DNA of 64,000 bases from Chamaea fasciata. Lineage: Eukaryota > Chordata > Aves > Passeriformes > Sylviidae. The stretch's first letter is position 1. The number at the start of each line of letters is the position of its first letter. Under the pieces are notes generated by a model. The model was not told where the DNA came from. It was given only the letters and a program-made list of their open reading frames with translations, and ran no database searches. The stretch lies in contig JARCOQ010000001.1 in NCBI GenBank assembly GCA_029207755.1, positions 93,871,640-93,935,639 of the forward strand, in the 5' to 3' direction. Below, piece after piece: positions 1 through 11,350 of this stretch. The position numbers were made by a program, and so were the translations under genes.

Positions 1-376
1 TCAGCCAGTATGTGCCAATGCACGTTTTGAAATATTCTGGAACATTTATATTAAGAACAGGAAAGTTTTTAAGTTGAACAACAATAAAGGTTTATAGTCA
101 TGATGTTAGAAATGTTGAAAACACAGCTAAGCCTTACATGCCTAGAGACCAAGATTTAGTCCAACCGCTGCACTTGCATAGAAACTGTGATCAAAGAGGA
201 TGATGAAAATTCTTTTTAAAAGGTGATAAAGACAGTGGGTGAGTTCAGAGACTGTTGTCTGTCTTTGCTGAAAAGACCCTGTTTACCTTTGAAACTTTTC
301 TAAAAGTGTTGGCAAGCAGCTCAGGCATCTGCAGGGCAGGGCAGCAGCCTGGCTGATGGAGTGGGTCAGAAGGCAC
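1..376. other. unique AT-rich sequence, no gene seen
   Basis: No open frame, repeat family or RNA gene is recognisable here. The sequence passes gradually into the LTR-like fragment that follows. Confidence 0.5.
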
Positions 377-700
377 AACTAATGGAAGTGATTAGTGGGG
401 AACAAGTTAATGGGAACAGCTAACACAGAGAACTGCTATTGAGAATGGCTGATATGAAAAGCTAATGGAAGCAGCTAATGACAAGAGCAGCTAGTGGGAA
501 CAAATAGCAGGGCTTTCACCCTCGGGAACAGCCAACCTGACAGATATGAATGAAAAGCAACAAGTGCTGCCTTTAGAGGGGGAGTTAACAGCTAACCTGG
601 TGAGTAAGCAGTCAACACTTTCACGCTAACAATCCAAGAGCTTTGATCTGAGGAGGTTTCTCCATATATAAAAGAGCAGGAACTACTTCAAATTCAGGAG
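377..700 (+). mobile_element. possible LTR (U3-like) fragment with degenerate short repeats and TATA box
   Basis: Positions 377-510 contain several imperfect copies of a 13-14 base word close to AGCTAATGGGAAC. A strong TATA box, TATATAAAAG, follows at 665-674. Short degenerate repeats upstream of a TATA box are the usual layout of a retroviral U3 promoter, so this may be the remains of an endogenous-retrovirus LTR on the plus strand. No terminal TG/CA pair, target-site duplication or polyadenylation signal could be placed, so the borders are approximate. The alternative is unique DNA with a chance minisatellite and TATA-like string. Confidence 0.3.
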
Positions 701-1826
701 CATTGCAGAGTTTTGACAATAAGCCAACCTTATGCATAGTTGGGTTCTTCTGCACTTGGACAACAAAAGTCTGGGCACTCTAGTAACTAGAGCAGCAGCC
801 ATTCAGAGCTGCCATGAATGGATTTAAAAAGAACCACAGCAGCAGTACAAGCCAGGGTTGTCCACATTTTTCAAACTGACTGTTGATTGATATAAATTTC
901 AGTTTATGCTCCCAGTGACAAATTTTGCCTGTTTTGTCTAAACCCATTATGTTGATTAAGAAACTCATTTCCCTTGACTGAGACAGAGATGTAAACTCTT
1001 GCTGTTTAGGATGTGTAAAATGGCAGTCAGAGTTAAAACTTCCTTATGAATTGTATTACATTCTTTCATTTGTCTCTCCATCTTTGTAAAGAAGCAAAAG
1101 GCATAGAGGTAGAATCCCAGTAGGAATCTGGTGAAATATTTGTAAAATCAATTGCCAAATAAGGCATTCATATAGAAAACATGTTAAGCAAGATGTATTA
1201 CCTTGCACCCTGAATGAAGTATTTCATAGAATTTGAAATTCAAATGCTTTTATTAAATGAAGGCTTTAAGATGTTTCAAAATTGAATACTAAGCACAAGT
1301 GGCCAACTGTCAGTCAAACATATCAGTGAACTCAGCTGCATTGGCTTAAAACTGCATGCTAATGTAAACACACTCTTCAGCTCCTGTTCAAGGAAAATGA
1401 CAGTTTAGCAAATGTTATAATCCTTTAGGGCAAGCCTGAACCCTCAGACCCAGATAGACGACATAAAACTCTGACATCCTAGGATGAGCTCTGGAAGGGA
1501 GTTATGCCTCCCAGGGTATGCCTTTTGTTCCAGTGCAAATATGACTGCTACCAAGATTCACATAAAGTATTTTTGAGCATAACTACAGGTAGCAGGAACA
1601 ATACAGCCATTACAGCAATTCTTCTCTGCATGTCCAAGCAACTCCAAGTCAGTAGTCTGCTTAAGAATTCTTGTGCATGACTACTCATTTCATGCCCAGC
1701 TGGCCTTGGTGACCAGACCTTTATATGTGGAAAGGAATCTTCTTAACTCCACAGCCACAGCAATTTACTATTAGTGGAAAGTATCAGTTTTGTAATCTTA
1801 CTCTCCTTGCCACTTAAAACTACAAT
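701..1826. other. unique sequence, no gene seen
   Basis: Low-GC sequence with stops in every frame. A 15-base perfect inverted repeat with 7-base arms lies at 778-792. Nothing else is recognisable before the solo LTR. Confidence 0.5.
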
Positions 1827-1831
1827 CCCAT
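1827..1831 (+). repeat. left target-site duplication of the solo LTR (CCCAT)
   Basis: CCCAT directly precedes the TG that opens the LTR and is repeated exactly at 2524-2528 after its closing CA. Confidence 0.8.
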
Positions 1832-2523
1832 TGTCATGGGTTTTGTAAAGAGCATATTATTCTATTCCATCTGGGTGGAGGAGAATTGCTTATCTTTGCC
1901 CAAATGGGTCAGTGTCGCTTATCAGATGGTGGAGTGCTACTTATCTCTCTTCATTGTTTCACTACTTCCATGGGAATATCTTCTGCTAATGGACCATTAA
2001 GAGCTCATCAATGACATTACATATTACAGTGCACTATTGTAAACTGCTCCACACAGGGAGGAGGAGCCAAACGATCTTAACCTAGATAAAAAGGAGCCAC
2101 AGTCCCACTAGGTATCCAGTTTTTCCACTGGATCCCTGGAGGAAGACCGGACCCATCTCACCATTACTGGACCCTTTTTCTTCAACGGGACAATCTCTAC
2201 TCCAATAGAACCACATCTGCCACTCCAGGAGGGCTTACTTTGGAGTGCTTCCAACACCCTGACCAACAGGGTGTCAAGTTGTATTTCTGACTCTGTCAGG
2301 GTTTTCTAGGATTTCTTGTTTATTTGTTTGCTTATTCTTCTGTACTACAACATCTGTATTTTTATATCCATAGTAAAGAACTGCTATACCTATCCCCAAA
2401 ATCTTTGCCTGACAGCCTTTTAATTGCAATTTTATGATAATTTGGAAAAGGGGGGGAGGGGCTTACATTTCAAGGGAGACTCCAACCCTCCCTGGCAGAT
2501 ACCTGTCTATCTAAACCAAGACA
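1832..2523 (+). mobile_element. solo LTR of an avian endogenous retrovirus
   Basis: This 692-bp element begins TGTCATGG and ends CCAAGACA, so the TGTC...GACA termini are inverted as expected for a retroviral LTR. It is flanked by the 5-bp direct repeat CCCAT. A TATA-like string, GATAAAAAGG, lies at 2085-2094. A variant polyadenylation signal, AGTAAA, lies at 2372-2377. This order of U3 promoter followed by R/U5 signal puts the LTR on the plus strand. No internal gag, pol or env sequence and no second LTR lies nearby, so it is most simply the product of recombination between two LTRs of a provirus. A 5-bp duplication is usual for ERVL-like (class III) elements; gammaretrovirus-like copies usually give 4 and ERVK-like copies 6. 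The subfamily is not assigned. It contains no intact gene. Confidence 0.88.
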
Positions 2524-2528
2524 CCCAT
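2524..2528 (+). repeat. right target-site duplication of the solo LTR (CCCAT)
   Basis: Exact copy of 1827-1831, directly after the closing CA of the LTR. Confidence 0.8.
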
Positions 2529-3936
2529 TGTGTCTTTGGAATAGAGATACCCTCATTTCTCTCTAATCCACTTGAACATCATAGGAGAAATCTGAAAAGT
2601 TTTGCTTTATAATATCTAATACTTTTGGATTACATGTTCCACATCTTCTTTCTCATGGAAACTAAAATCATAGTTGAGGTTTATTGGAATAGTGTCAGAA
2701 TATGGACGGAGTGCAGACCCAGAGATGTGTTCCTCTGTCTCATAACACAAATACAACCTCACTGTCTTCAGTGCCTATAGACAAGGATTTGATAACCTGT
2801 ATTAACAATTCATTAATAGGTGTCCTATGTTAAAAAGTCTTGGAAGTTAATTATTCCCTGAGGGAATTTGTATTAACTTGGTAGTACTACAAAAAATATT
2901 GCAAACAAAAACACTGAAAGCATGCAGTTCGTATTAAACTACAGATAAATCTGAGGTCACTAAGATATTTGAAGGGTTTTAATGGGTAAAAAACCAACCA
3001 AGATAAAATAAGTTAGCTCAGTAGCTAGAAATTTTATATACAAGTCTGCAAATACTCAATTTGGAATATGCAGATGGAATTATTAAACTTCATGGAAAAG
3101 ATATTACTCTGATCCCCAGGTCATTTCAACAGTACTGATTTTCTTGACCTCTGATTTACACTGAGGCCGGTAAGAAGAGAACCAGGCCTAAAGAGAATAC
3201 TAAGACAGATTTTTAGATGACAATATGACAAAATCTTGTTAAAGCTATTTGTCAGCAAGAGGGATAAAGGCCAAACCAGAGAATGCAAATCCCAGAAGAA
3301 CATAAAATTCAGTGTTTAAGGAAGATGTCAGTTTTTCATCATTTAGTGCCTCACATGCCTTGCTTCCCATTTCAGACATTTTTCTATAAAACTACTGAGA
3401 ATCTCCATGTTCCACCTGTGTTATTCATTTGTCCTCTTGTCACTAATTTAACACTGCTCTATGAAAATACCTCCTTTTACTTGCTTTCAGTTTCCTTTTT
3501 TAATGTCTTTATACAAGTCAAATGAAAAACACTAACATAGAATAGAGGATATATAAAGATTCTTACTGAACAAAATTGAATTAAAATAACAGAAATATTA
3601 TATTATTATCCCCATTAATTTAGTAAAGCAGATATTGATTGCATATTTTTTCAGTCTGAGTAACTTTGAGATAAATAGCTGTCAAATAAAGCTATTCCTC
3701 TTGCATCAACATTTTAAAATATTTAAATTAAGTACCACTGATTAGCTTCAACAACTTTTAACAATAAAAATTTTGCATTTGTTATTTATGCTAGTTATAG
3801 CAGAAAGAAATATTTTATAAAAATCTCTCAAACATTATCGCTTTTCTCACATGTATCAATTATGAAGTACTATTGAGTCCTGAGTCTGACCAAAATGTAT
3901 GGAGGCCACATGAATTTCATAAGCACACTACTGCAA
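2529..3936. other. unique AT-rich sequence, no gene seen
   Basis: Only short open frames with no recognisable product occur here. No repeat family was identified. Confidence 0.5.
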
Positions 3937-4153
3937 TAGTGCATATGCACTAGTGACATAATGCATATGACTCTTCCTTAAATAAATGTCTGTTAATGTC
4001 TGTTAATACAGACATTGTATTACAGACATAAAAAAAAAAATAATAATACAGACAAAAAAATATAATATAGCCATAATACAGCCATAATACAGACAAAAAA
4101 AAATATAATACAGCCATAATACAGACAGTTGGTGTTGGTCTGTGTTAACACAG
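3937..4153. repeat. AT-rich minisatellite flanked by perfect palindromes
   Basis: Between 4044 and 4127 a unit of roughly 36 bases (ATACAGAC, an A-run, TATAATA, CAGCCATA) is repeated about twice with slippage. On the left are a 16-base palindrome, TAGTGCATATGCACTA (3937-3952), and a 20-base inverted repeat (3996-4015) with ATGTCTGT and ACAGACAT arms around TAAT. On the right is the 14-base palindrome CTGTGTTAACACAG (4140-4153). The word ACAGAC or its complement GTCTGT recurs throughout, suggesting growth from a palindromic seed by replication slippage. Confidence 0.7.
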
Positions 4154-5570
4154 AAATGTGCCTGTTCCTTTAAAAAACTCCCCCAGTTTTGCTGCCATGG
4201 GCACACACAGCTCTTCCAGCAAGGAGAACTAGAATGAAGGGCTTGTGATCAGTCCACACACAGTGATGATAGATGTGTTGACATCTTTTGGTTGAGCCAG
4301 CTTTCACCAAGGATGTGATTTGACTCCAGTAATCCTTCAGCTGTGGCGTTTTCCTCTGTTGCTGAACCTTCATTGCCCAGTTCTGCAGTTTTGCTCTTCA
4401 CTTGTGGCTACTCACCCGAGCTGTACCATGATCTAATTCAGACTTGTACAATAATTTTGTTAAAAAATATTTTCCAAAGGCTTTTAAAAAAATCAGGCAA
4501 TTTCAAAGGGCTGGTTTATGGCATGACTGTGCAAAGTGGCCCTGCTGAAAGTGTGCCTGTGTTTGAGGAGTAGAAGTGGCGGACAGCCAATGTCAAACCT
4601 GGAAGGCTGCCTGAAAATTTGTGACATGGAATCTCACCCAAATAGGAGCAAATATACTGACTTTTTCAGCTCAGATAGACCTTTAGACAGAAGACTTAAA
4701 TGCCCTACCAGGTAATCTGCAGATATGAGCTAACATAGCTGTCCATAAACCTCAGTTGTTCTCTCTGCTTCGTAGTGCTATTTGATGGCTCACACCTCTG
4801 AAGATTTGTAACTTTTCAGAATTCACAAAAAGCATTTTTGATAGAGCTTCAACACAGAGGTTCATTATAAATCTTAAAACATTAACAAATGGAAAATATT
4901 GGTACTATTTTTAATTTTAACCAGGAAGAATTCTACCCTATAATAATACATCTTTTTAATTGCAGAGACCATATATGTTCCCTGAATCAGTTTACAGAAT
5001 TCACAAAATCTCAGAATAACTGTATTCGGTTATTTCATTTTGCTTTCCCCATGGAAGAAATACATCAAGAATAATCCTTATCTTCACTATGTAATTAATG
5101 AAAAAGTAAGACCTCAGAAAGTGTAATATAAATAACTGCAAAAGTATCATGGACCTGAATCAAGAAAATAAGAAACTCAGTCTACTTCTATCTGTATATT
5201 CTGACTCCTCTTGCATCAATAGTAAAGCATTTTTTTGTTATAAAGTATTATCTTTAGTATTGCCATGTAGACCTTCACACTACACTGAATACACACACAG
5301 CTAGATAAAATTAGCATCTTTATAAAATCCCATCCCATACAAAAGTGAACAGAGAAACAGTTCTAGTGAATAACGTGTCTTACTTATGAATAAATTGCAT
5401 TTAAGTTTTTTATATATATTGTATATTAATTCCTTAAAAGGAATTAAAATAATTGTTGTTTTTTAAAAAATAGAAAGGTTTGCAAACCTAAAATCGGCTT
5501 ATTCTAAATTATCCTCTGGGTTTCTTGTTTCCTTGTTTGGGATTGGTTTTGTTCGGTTGGTTTTTTTCTT
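4154..5570. other. unique sequence, no gene seen
   Basis: The part at 4170-4620 is slightly richer in GC but contains no recognisable gene or repeat. The remainder is AT-rich with short open frames only. Confidence 0.45.
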
Positions 5571-5690
5571 TGTTTTTTTTTTTTTTTTTTTTTTTGTTAA
5601 GGTTTGGGGTTTTTTGTTGTTATTGGGGGTTTTGTTTGTTTGGGGTTTTTTTTGTGGGTTCCACACACCACACACCCCTCCCCCCCCCCA
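5571..5690. repeat. T-rich and G/T-rich low-complexity tract ending in CA/C-run
   Basis: A run of 23 T (5573-5595) is followed by G/T-only sequence to about 5660. The composition then switches abruptly to a CA-rich stretch and a 10-base C run (5680-5689). The open frame across it is a low-complexity artefact. Confidence 0.85.
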
Positions 5691-6440
5691 AAATATCTAA
5701 CCGGAGGACTTCCCCAGGACACTATACATTCTATGACTCATTTAAACATAGGTCATGTGCCAGTATGTTTGAAATAAATAGTGTTAAAAGCAATTTTAAA
5801 GAGTACCTCTTATCCTAAGGGTAATAAAGAGCATCATGTGAATTAAAATTAGTAGGCACTCTACTACAGCGCTCCTCTTCCTCAATGAAGCTGTCACTGC
5901 CTGGTCTCAACTTCCCATCCCACCTCAGCTGTGCTTTGGAGGCAGAAGTACTCAGATCCCTGCCCCTTTGCAGAGCATTAAGAGCTTACTTTATCTTACA
6001 AAATCTCCCAGAGATGTCAGGATTTTGCAGGATTGACCCCTACACATTTTTTTAAACAATTACGGTAAGAGCATACTAACAATTATTGCTGGTTTAGCAT
6101 TTTAAATATTTCAGTCTCTACAAACAAAATGAGGCTCATTTCTGATTTTCCCCCTGAGACAAAATTTCCACTGATTTACATAAGAATTTTGCTGGAGTAA
6201 GGACCTCGAGGCACTGTCTGAACATTTATGCTTTGTACTGACTTTTGCTCCATTATAGAGTCTCCAAATTCTCATTGACTTTAATGAGAGCTCAGTGGGC
6301 ATATAAATCTGAGAAGGCTTATACTTTTGGATCACTCTTGCACAATTATTATCAAAATTGCTTTTTCTGTATTGTAGTAATAATATTGATATCACCAAAA
6401 ATCCTGCTCAGAGACAATCACTGCATGCTCAATGCTTTTG
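5691..6440. other. unique sequence, no gene seen
   Basis: Nothing beyond short open frames without recognisable products. Confidence 0.45.
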
Positions 6441-6550
6441 TTCTACTTTTTTTTTTTTTACAGTTCCAAATTCTGTCAAAGATTGGGTTTATTTTTGTTG
6501 CTGTTGTTTTGGGGAATTTTTTTCTTTTTTCTTTAGGGTTTTTTTTGGCA

Positions 6551-6570
6551 GGGGTGGGGGGGTGAGGGGG
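6551..6570 (+). other. potential G-quadruplex
   Basis: A G-run series of 4, 7 and 5 G separated by T and TGA. The seven-G run can supply two tracts, which satisfies the usual pattern of four G-tracts of three or more with loops of 1-7 bases. It directly follows a T/G-rich low-complexity stretch (about 6490-6550). Confidence 0.5.
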
Positions 6571-6830
6571 TATGGTGAGAGAAAGATACTTACAGCCACT
6601 ATGATAATGAGAAGAGCAAAACTTACAGCCCTTTACTCCAAAGTGTTCATCTGTATATCTTAGTTCTAACATCTAAGATTCATACTATGGGAAGACATCT
6701 ATCCTGTTTCCTCTGTTGGTGTTAGAAACATGATATCTCCTGAATCCACACAAGTACAGCAAGGGTCCAAAAGTGTTCCTAGTGTGGTGCAATATGCAAT
6801 ACAAACTTAGTACCCAAAACCTGTATTTAT

Positions 6831-6864
6831 TTTATATATATATACATACATATACATATATACA

Positions 6865-6900
<36 letters not shown>

Positions 6901-6906
6901 TGTATA
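6831..6906. repeat. (TA)n / (ACAT)n / (GTAT)n microsatellite
   Basis: TA dinucleotides pass into ACATAT units and then about nine copies of GTAT (about 6871-6906). The ACAT and GTAT halves are complementary, so the tract could form a hairpin. Open frames reading YVCMYVCM here are artefacts. Confidence 0.9.
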
Positions 6907-7408
6907 CTTCTCCTTATTTCTCTCTTCCAAAACTTCAGCAGCACTTTCTGATATTTACCATTTATTTCCATTTATTTATTCACTCTACAACAAGAAAATT
7001 GTGGAGTTATTTTCCCTATAATTTTAGGCACCATTCTAAAGGACCAATACCTTCATGGTCAATCTTACAAGATGTCTTTTCATTTTCAGGCTCTTTGTAA
7101 AGCTTTTGTTATTAATTGAAAGATATGTCTAAATACAGTTATGGGATGGGGAGGAACAAAAAAATGGGCAATGGATGGTACACAGAAGTGTGCCTGGCAT
7201 TCCTGAAGTTACAGAATGTGGAGTGGTTTTCGTTGCCCATTACAGAGACAGAAAGCAGGAGCAAGGAAGCTGTTTCCTTCACAGCTTGTATTTCTGCTGT
7301 TTAATTGTTGAATACAGAGCTTACTCACCTAACCCCTGTGCTCCTCCCCTGAGGAAACCTGCCATCAAATGATGACCCAGAAGAAACATGGGGGATTGCT
7401 CTGCTCCC

Positions 7409-7411
<3 letters not shown>
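6907..7411. other. unique sequence, no gene seen
   Basis: No exon, repeat or RNA gene recognised. The stretch before the A tract was checked for a retrocopy and none was found. Confidence 0.45.

Positions 7412-7456
<45 letters not shown>
7412..7456. repeat. 45-base uninterrupted poly-A tract
   Basis: A pure run of 45 A on the plus strand. No AATAAA signal lies just upstream and no coding remnant precedes it, so it is called a homopolymer tract rather than the tail of a processed pseudogene. Confidence 0.85.
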
Positions 7457-7457
<1 letters not shown>

Positions 7458-10400
7458 CACTAGGCTGGTGTCAAGGGACTTTGGTAGGATACTTAGGAGA
7501 ATATTTTCTGTAGAAGCCAACTGACCATCCATCTCCCTTTTTAACTAGTGTCAAGGCTGGTTTACTTGATGATGATTTGATGCCCAACAATCGCTCCCTC
7601 TTGCCCACTGAAAATGAGTGATGACAGGGGAACAGCCGTCAAACAGAACAAGCTGAAATATTGTAGCAGGGAGCTTAGCAAAGCTGAGTCCTGCAAAAAA
7701 GAAGCATTATAAGAGGATGAAGTTCTGGAAATCAACTGTTTTACAGTCTGCTTTCAGGAGAATGTTTGTTTTCTTTTAAGATTTGTAGGATATATTTATC
7801 TAGATAAAGGATTCCTGTAGGAAAAAAAAAATTAAAAAGCATATCTTACTTTGAACAAACACCTCAGTGAGAATTTATATAGAATATACTAGCTCAGTTT
7901 CTGCTGGGTTTAACTGAACTTTGACACATTCACACAAGTAGGGAAGAAATAGGACCACTGCCTGTTTTTGCAAATATCAGTTGCTCAGTGTGGATATAAG
8001 AAACTAAAGAGCCAAAAGAGCTGCTATACTTGACAGTTAGCGATGGTTATATGTATATATTTATGATATTCCACTATTTTCAGCTTTAGACATTGAAACA
8101 CCTTTTTCCAAGTGCTCAAAAATATCAGACAGCATCTAATACTTCTCAGAAAATCAGTGGATGCTCTCACCTGAGGTATTACTTTGCAGAGGTCCAGGAG
8201 AACAATGGCAAAACTAGAAAAACATTGCTGTAATGTAACAGTACAGTACTACACATTTATAAATTACCTTCATCTTAAATAACTTGTAAATTGCTCATAT
8301 GTTACATAATACTGGCAAAATTTCTGTGCAAATATGTATATTTAAAAGCTGCATGTGTTTATAAATAATATGAATGTAAAGCCATATGCATATGTTTTGT
8401 AAACTATCCAAATATTAGCTATGCTGAATGCCTTCCATATCATGAATACCAAGATGCTCCACTGGTTTTGCAAAGACAATTATTAAATTGAGCTAATAAG
8501 CACCAGTGTACTTGAGCTGACCCAGTTCATGCAGTTTCTGCACAGCCACATATACCTTCAATCAAATTATTTTCCATAACTTGGGATACCTCGAATCTCA
8601 TTTCCATCCCTAAAATATGCTGAATAACAGACAGTTGGTGGAACTTTGGTGTTTCAGAATATTTCTGTGTCAGTCCAAAAGACTAAAAATCACAGTATTA
8701 GAGAACCAATTTTTCTAACTCTAAAGGTGACAATTCTGGAAACCATTCTGTAATCCATAAGGACATGATTTTTTTTTTTTACCTTGTTTTTTTCCCCAGC
8801 AAATATGATGAGTTTTGTTTTCCTTGAGAAAAAAAAAAATCTTCCTGGATCTGCTAATTATTGGGTGAACTGTGTGCCTTGTGGCACAAAGTAAGAGGAA
8901 ATCTGTGGGTGTATCCTTGCAAATTGTTGCTTTGTTTTCTCACTGAATTATAAATACTCATTTTCACTACTAATAGTAGGGGGTTTGTTTTCTTTTTAAG
9001 ATGCTCTGTGCCTCTCTCTTCCAAGTCACACATTTTCTTTCTGCCCTTATCATGCTCTAGATAGTGTTTCACTCCAAATTTTGCCAAATCAACAGTTTAT
9101 GTCACTGCTTTGAGAGAAATTTCCTGGTGTTACAAATCAGATATCATAACAGAGTGCTGTATTTTTAGAATGATTATCAATAATCCCTGCAAAGCGAAAT
9201 TAACCATAACATCACTGATTGAGAGTTCTATTGTATAGTGGAATTTAGGCTTTTTTTGGGCTTGCAGTTTTTAATGTTTTCAGACAGAAAAGGACATAGT
9301 TTGGAAAAAACAAAGGGAAGAGGGAAAAGACAATTAAATCACATAATTTTAATTAGTTAATTAACTATCATTAAGTAACTCAGTCTTGAGCAAGTAGACC
9401 CTAAAAACTGTTATAAGCAAGATAGATTTATGATATTAAGCCTCAATGGAATCAGTCACAAAACGTCTATTTTTTACCAAGAGGCTACATGATGAATGGG
9501 TTTTTAATGAGGAAAAGTTATAAAATATCTTCTTAGAGTTTTTATAAGAGTCAAAGAATGCTGCAATACAAATGCTGATGTCAAACATCTAAAATTAAAA
9601 GCTGTGTAGTATTTTATTCCTGTCCTTGATAATTGGTAGTTTTTCTGGTCTTTCATCTCTTGCATCACAATATACTCGTCTGGTAGAGCAAAAGGTATTT
9701 CCAGCTCTTCTGAGCTATGGTTGCAGGCTGCTAGAATTCATCAGACTTTGAATTTGAATACAGTCAAGAACAGTCTCAGGGTCATTACTGCTACACAAGT
9801 CTCTGCATTAATAGCCAGACTTTTTTTTTTTTTTTTTTAATCAACAAAACAGGAAATGTATGTGGCAAAGAACAGCTCTGAGTATCAGTACATCATCAGT
9901 GTTGAGAACTACTTGCTTTACTGGCTTTGGAACATGGGGCATATAGCTAAGTTTATCTATATGTGTGCCTGTGTCAGCCCAGGCCAAAAGAAGAGTACAG
10001 TAGATAAATGTGTGTGTGGCAGTTGGATTTCAATACCAATAAATAGCTTTCTACACTAAGTGAATCAAGGACAGATATGGCTAGCTTCCAAGTTTGATAA
10101 TTACTAGGTTTTTTAAGAAAAAAATATGATTTTTCTGTTTCTGAGCATCATCCAGCCAATAATAGGTGACTCTTTCACTGCATGTGCGACTGTAAATGGA
10201 TATGAGAGACTAATGTTTTCTTTACAATATTTTTCCTGTAAATTATGGCCCTTTTACCTATTATATCTAAGACTCCACATTCATAGGTTCATAGCACAAG
10301 TCACATTCTACTGTTACAGTGCCACTGTTCAGCATTTGGCAAGTGAAAGGTTGAGAGCTCTAAAGATGGATTTTGGCACAGTTAACACTCAACTAAAATT

Positions 10401-11290
10401 TCACACTAGCTGATTTAAGCCTAACAGTGGTGGAACCTCAGCCAATAACAAGCCCGTGCCAATGAGGTCAATGCAAGACACCACAGAGGATTAGAGAGCC
10501 TTTTGGTGGTGGATGTGGCTCGGGCTTTCTGTAAAAACTTATTAAAATGTAGGCAACTGAACTAGTTCCATGCATGTAGCTCTCATCTATCATAGAATTA
10601 ATTTCATTTCTCTTCTGTAATGTTAATGAGATATGAAACGTCTTTTCTTCCTTTTAAGATATCAGCATTAATGACACAGAATCAGCTCCAGTGAATGGAA
10701 AAGAATGAGTTCACCTACACTATAATTTGTAATTGGCTCACTCATGGGACTTGAGTCTTTTGCATGAAAACTAGAGCTGTGTGAGCTCTCAAATGTGTTC
10801 CATTCATGCCCGCATTGTCAAAGGAAAGATTTGAAGGAATCAGTTTGCATTTAATTAAGGCTTCTCTGACTTATCACGAAAATTCTTACACAATATATTC
10901 ATCAAAAGTTTTTAAGAGTCAGGTTAAGGGGAGGCATACATTTGATATTGCAGTCTGCTGGTACTGAGAACCTTTTGTAAAAGAGATCATTATGCATAAA
11001 ACGGTATTTCTTCATAAACTAAACATAACCAAATGCATAAACTCTGCCACAACTCCCATGGAACTCTCTGCACCTTCTGAGTGGCGACTATGGAGGAGTC
11101 CACTGGGTAACAATTTATTTTAAATCTATCAATGGGTGCTTAACTTCAGTTAATTTGGAACAGTGGCTTGGGGAACTATATTTGAGAGTCACACACATAT
11201 AAAATGATTCCATTGTGATTGGTTTTATTGCAGCAAATGCTCATGAGATTTTGTTGAAGGGAAGCAGAAAGGGAAACAATACTCAATTTT
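7457..11290. other. unique AT-rich sequence, no gene seen
   Basis: Nearly four kilobases with no recognised element. Short A and T runs occur (for example an 18-base T run ending at 9838). Several AT-rich islands such as 9330-9380 have many TTAATTA-type words, but no feature is supported. Confidence 0.45.
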
Positions 11291-11316
11291 CTTCTTTTTT
11301 TTTTCTTTTTTTTTTT

Positions 11317-11347
<31 letters not shown>

Positions 11348-11350
11348 TTT
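11291..11350. repeat. T-rich pyrimidine tract
   Basis: About sixty bases of T with scattered single C. The poly-lysine open frame on the minus strand is an artefact of it. Confidence 0.85.

Noticed and set aside
778..792. 15-base inverted repeat CTCTAGT-A-ACTAGAG
   Set aside because: Too short and isolated to support a transposon end, operator or other feature.
4170..4373. Minus-strand frame with WTDHKPF, reminiscent of the RNase H box of Ty3/gypsy-like elements
   Set aside because: Only this short word matches. The flanking residues do not follow the family and no other pol motif or LTR is nearby.
7100..7456. Possible processed pseudogene ending in poly-A
   Set aside because: No coding similarity, no AATAAA before the A run and no flanking direct repeat could be seen.
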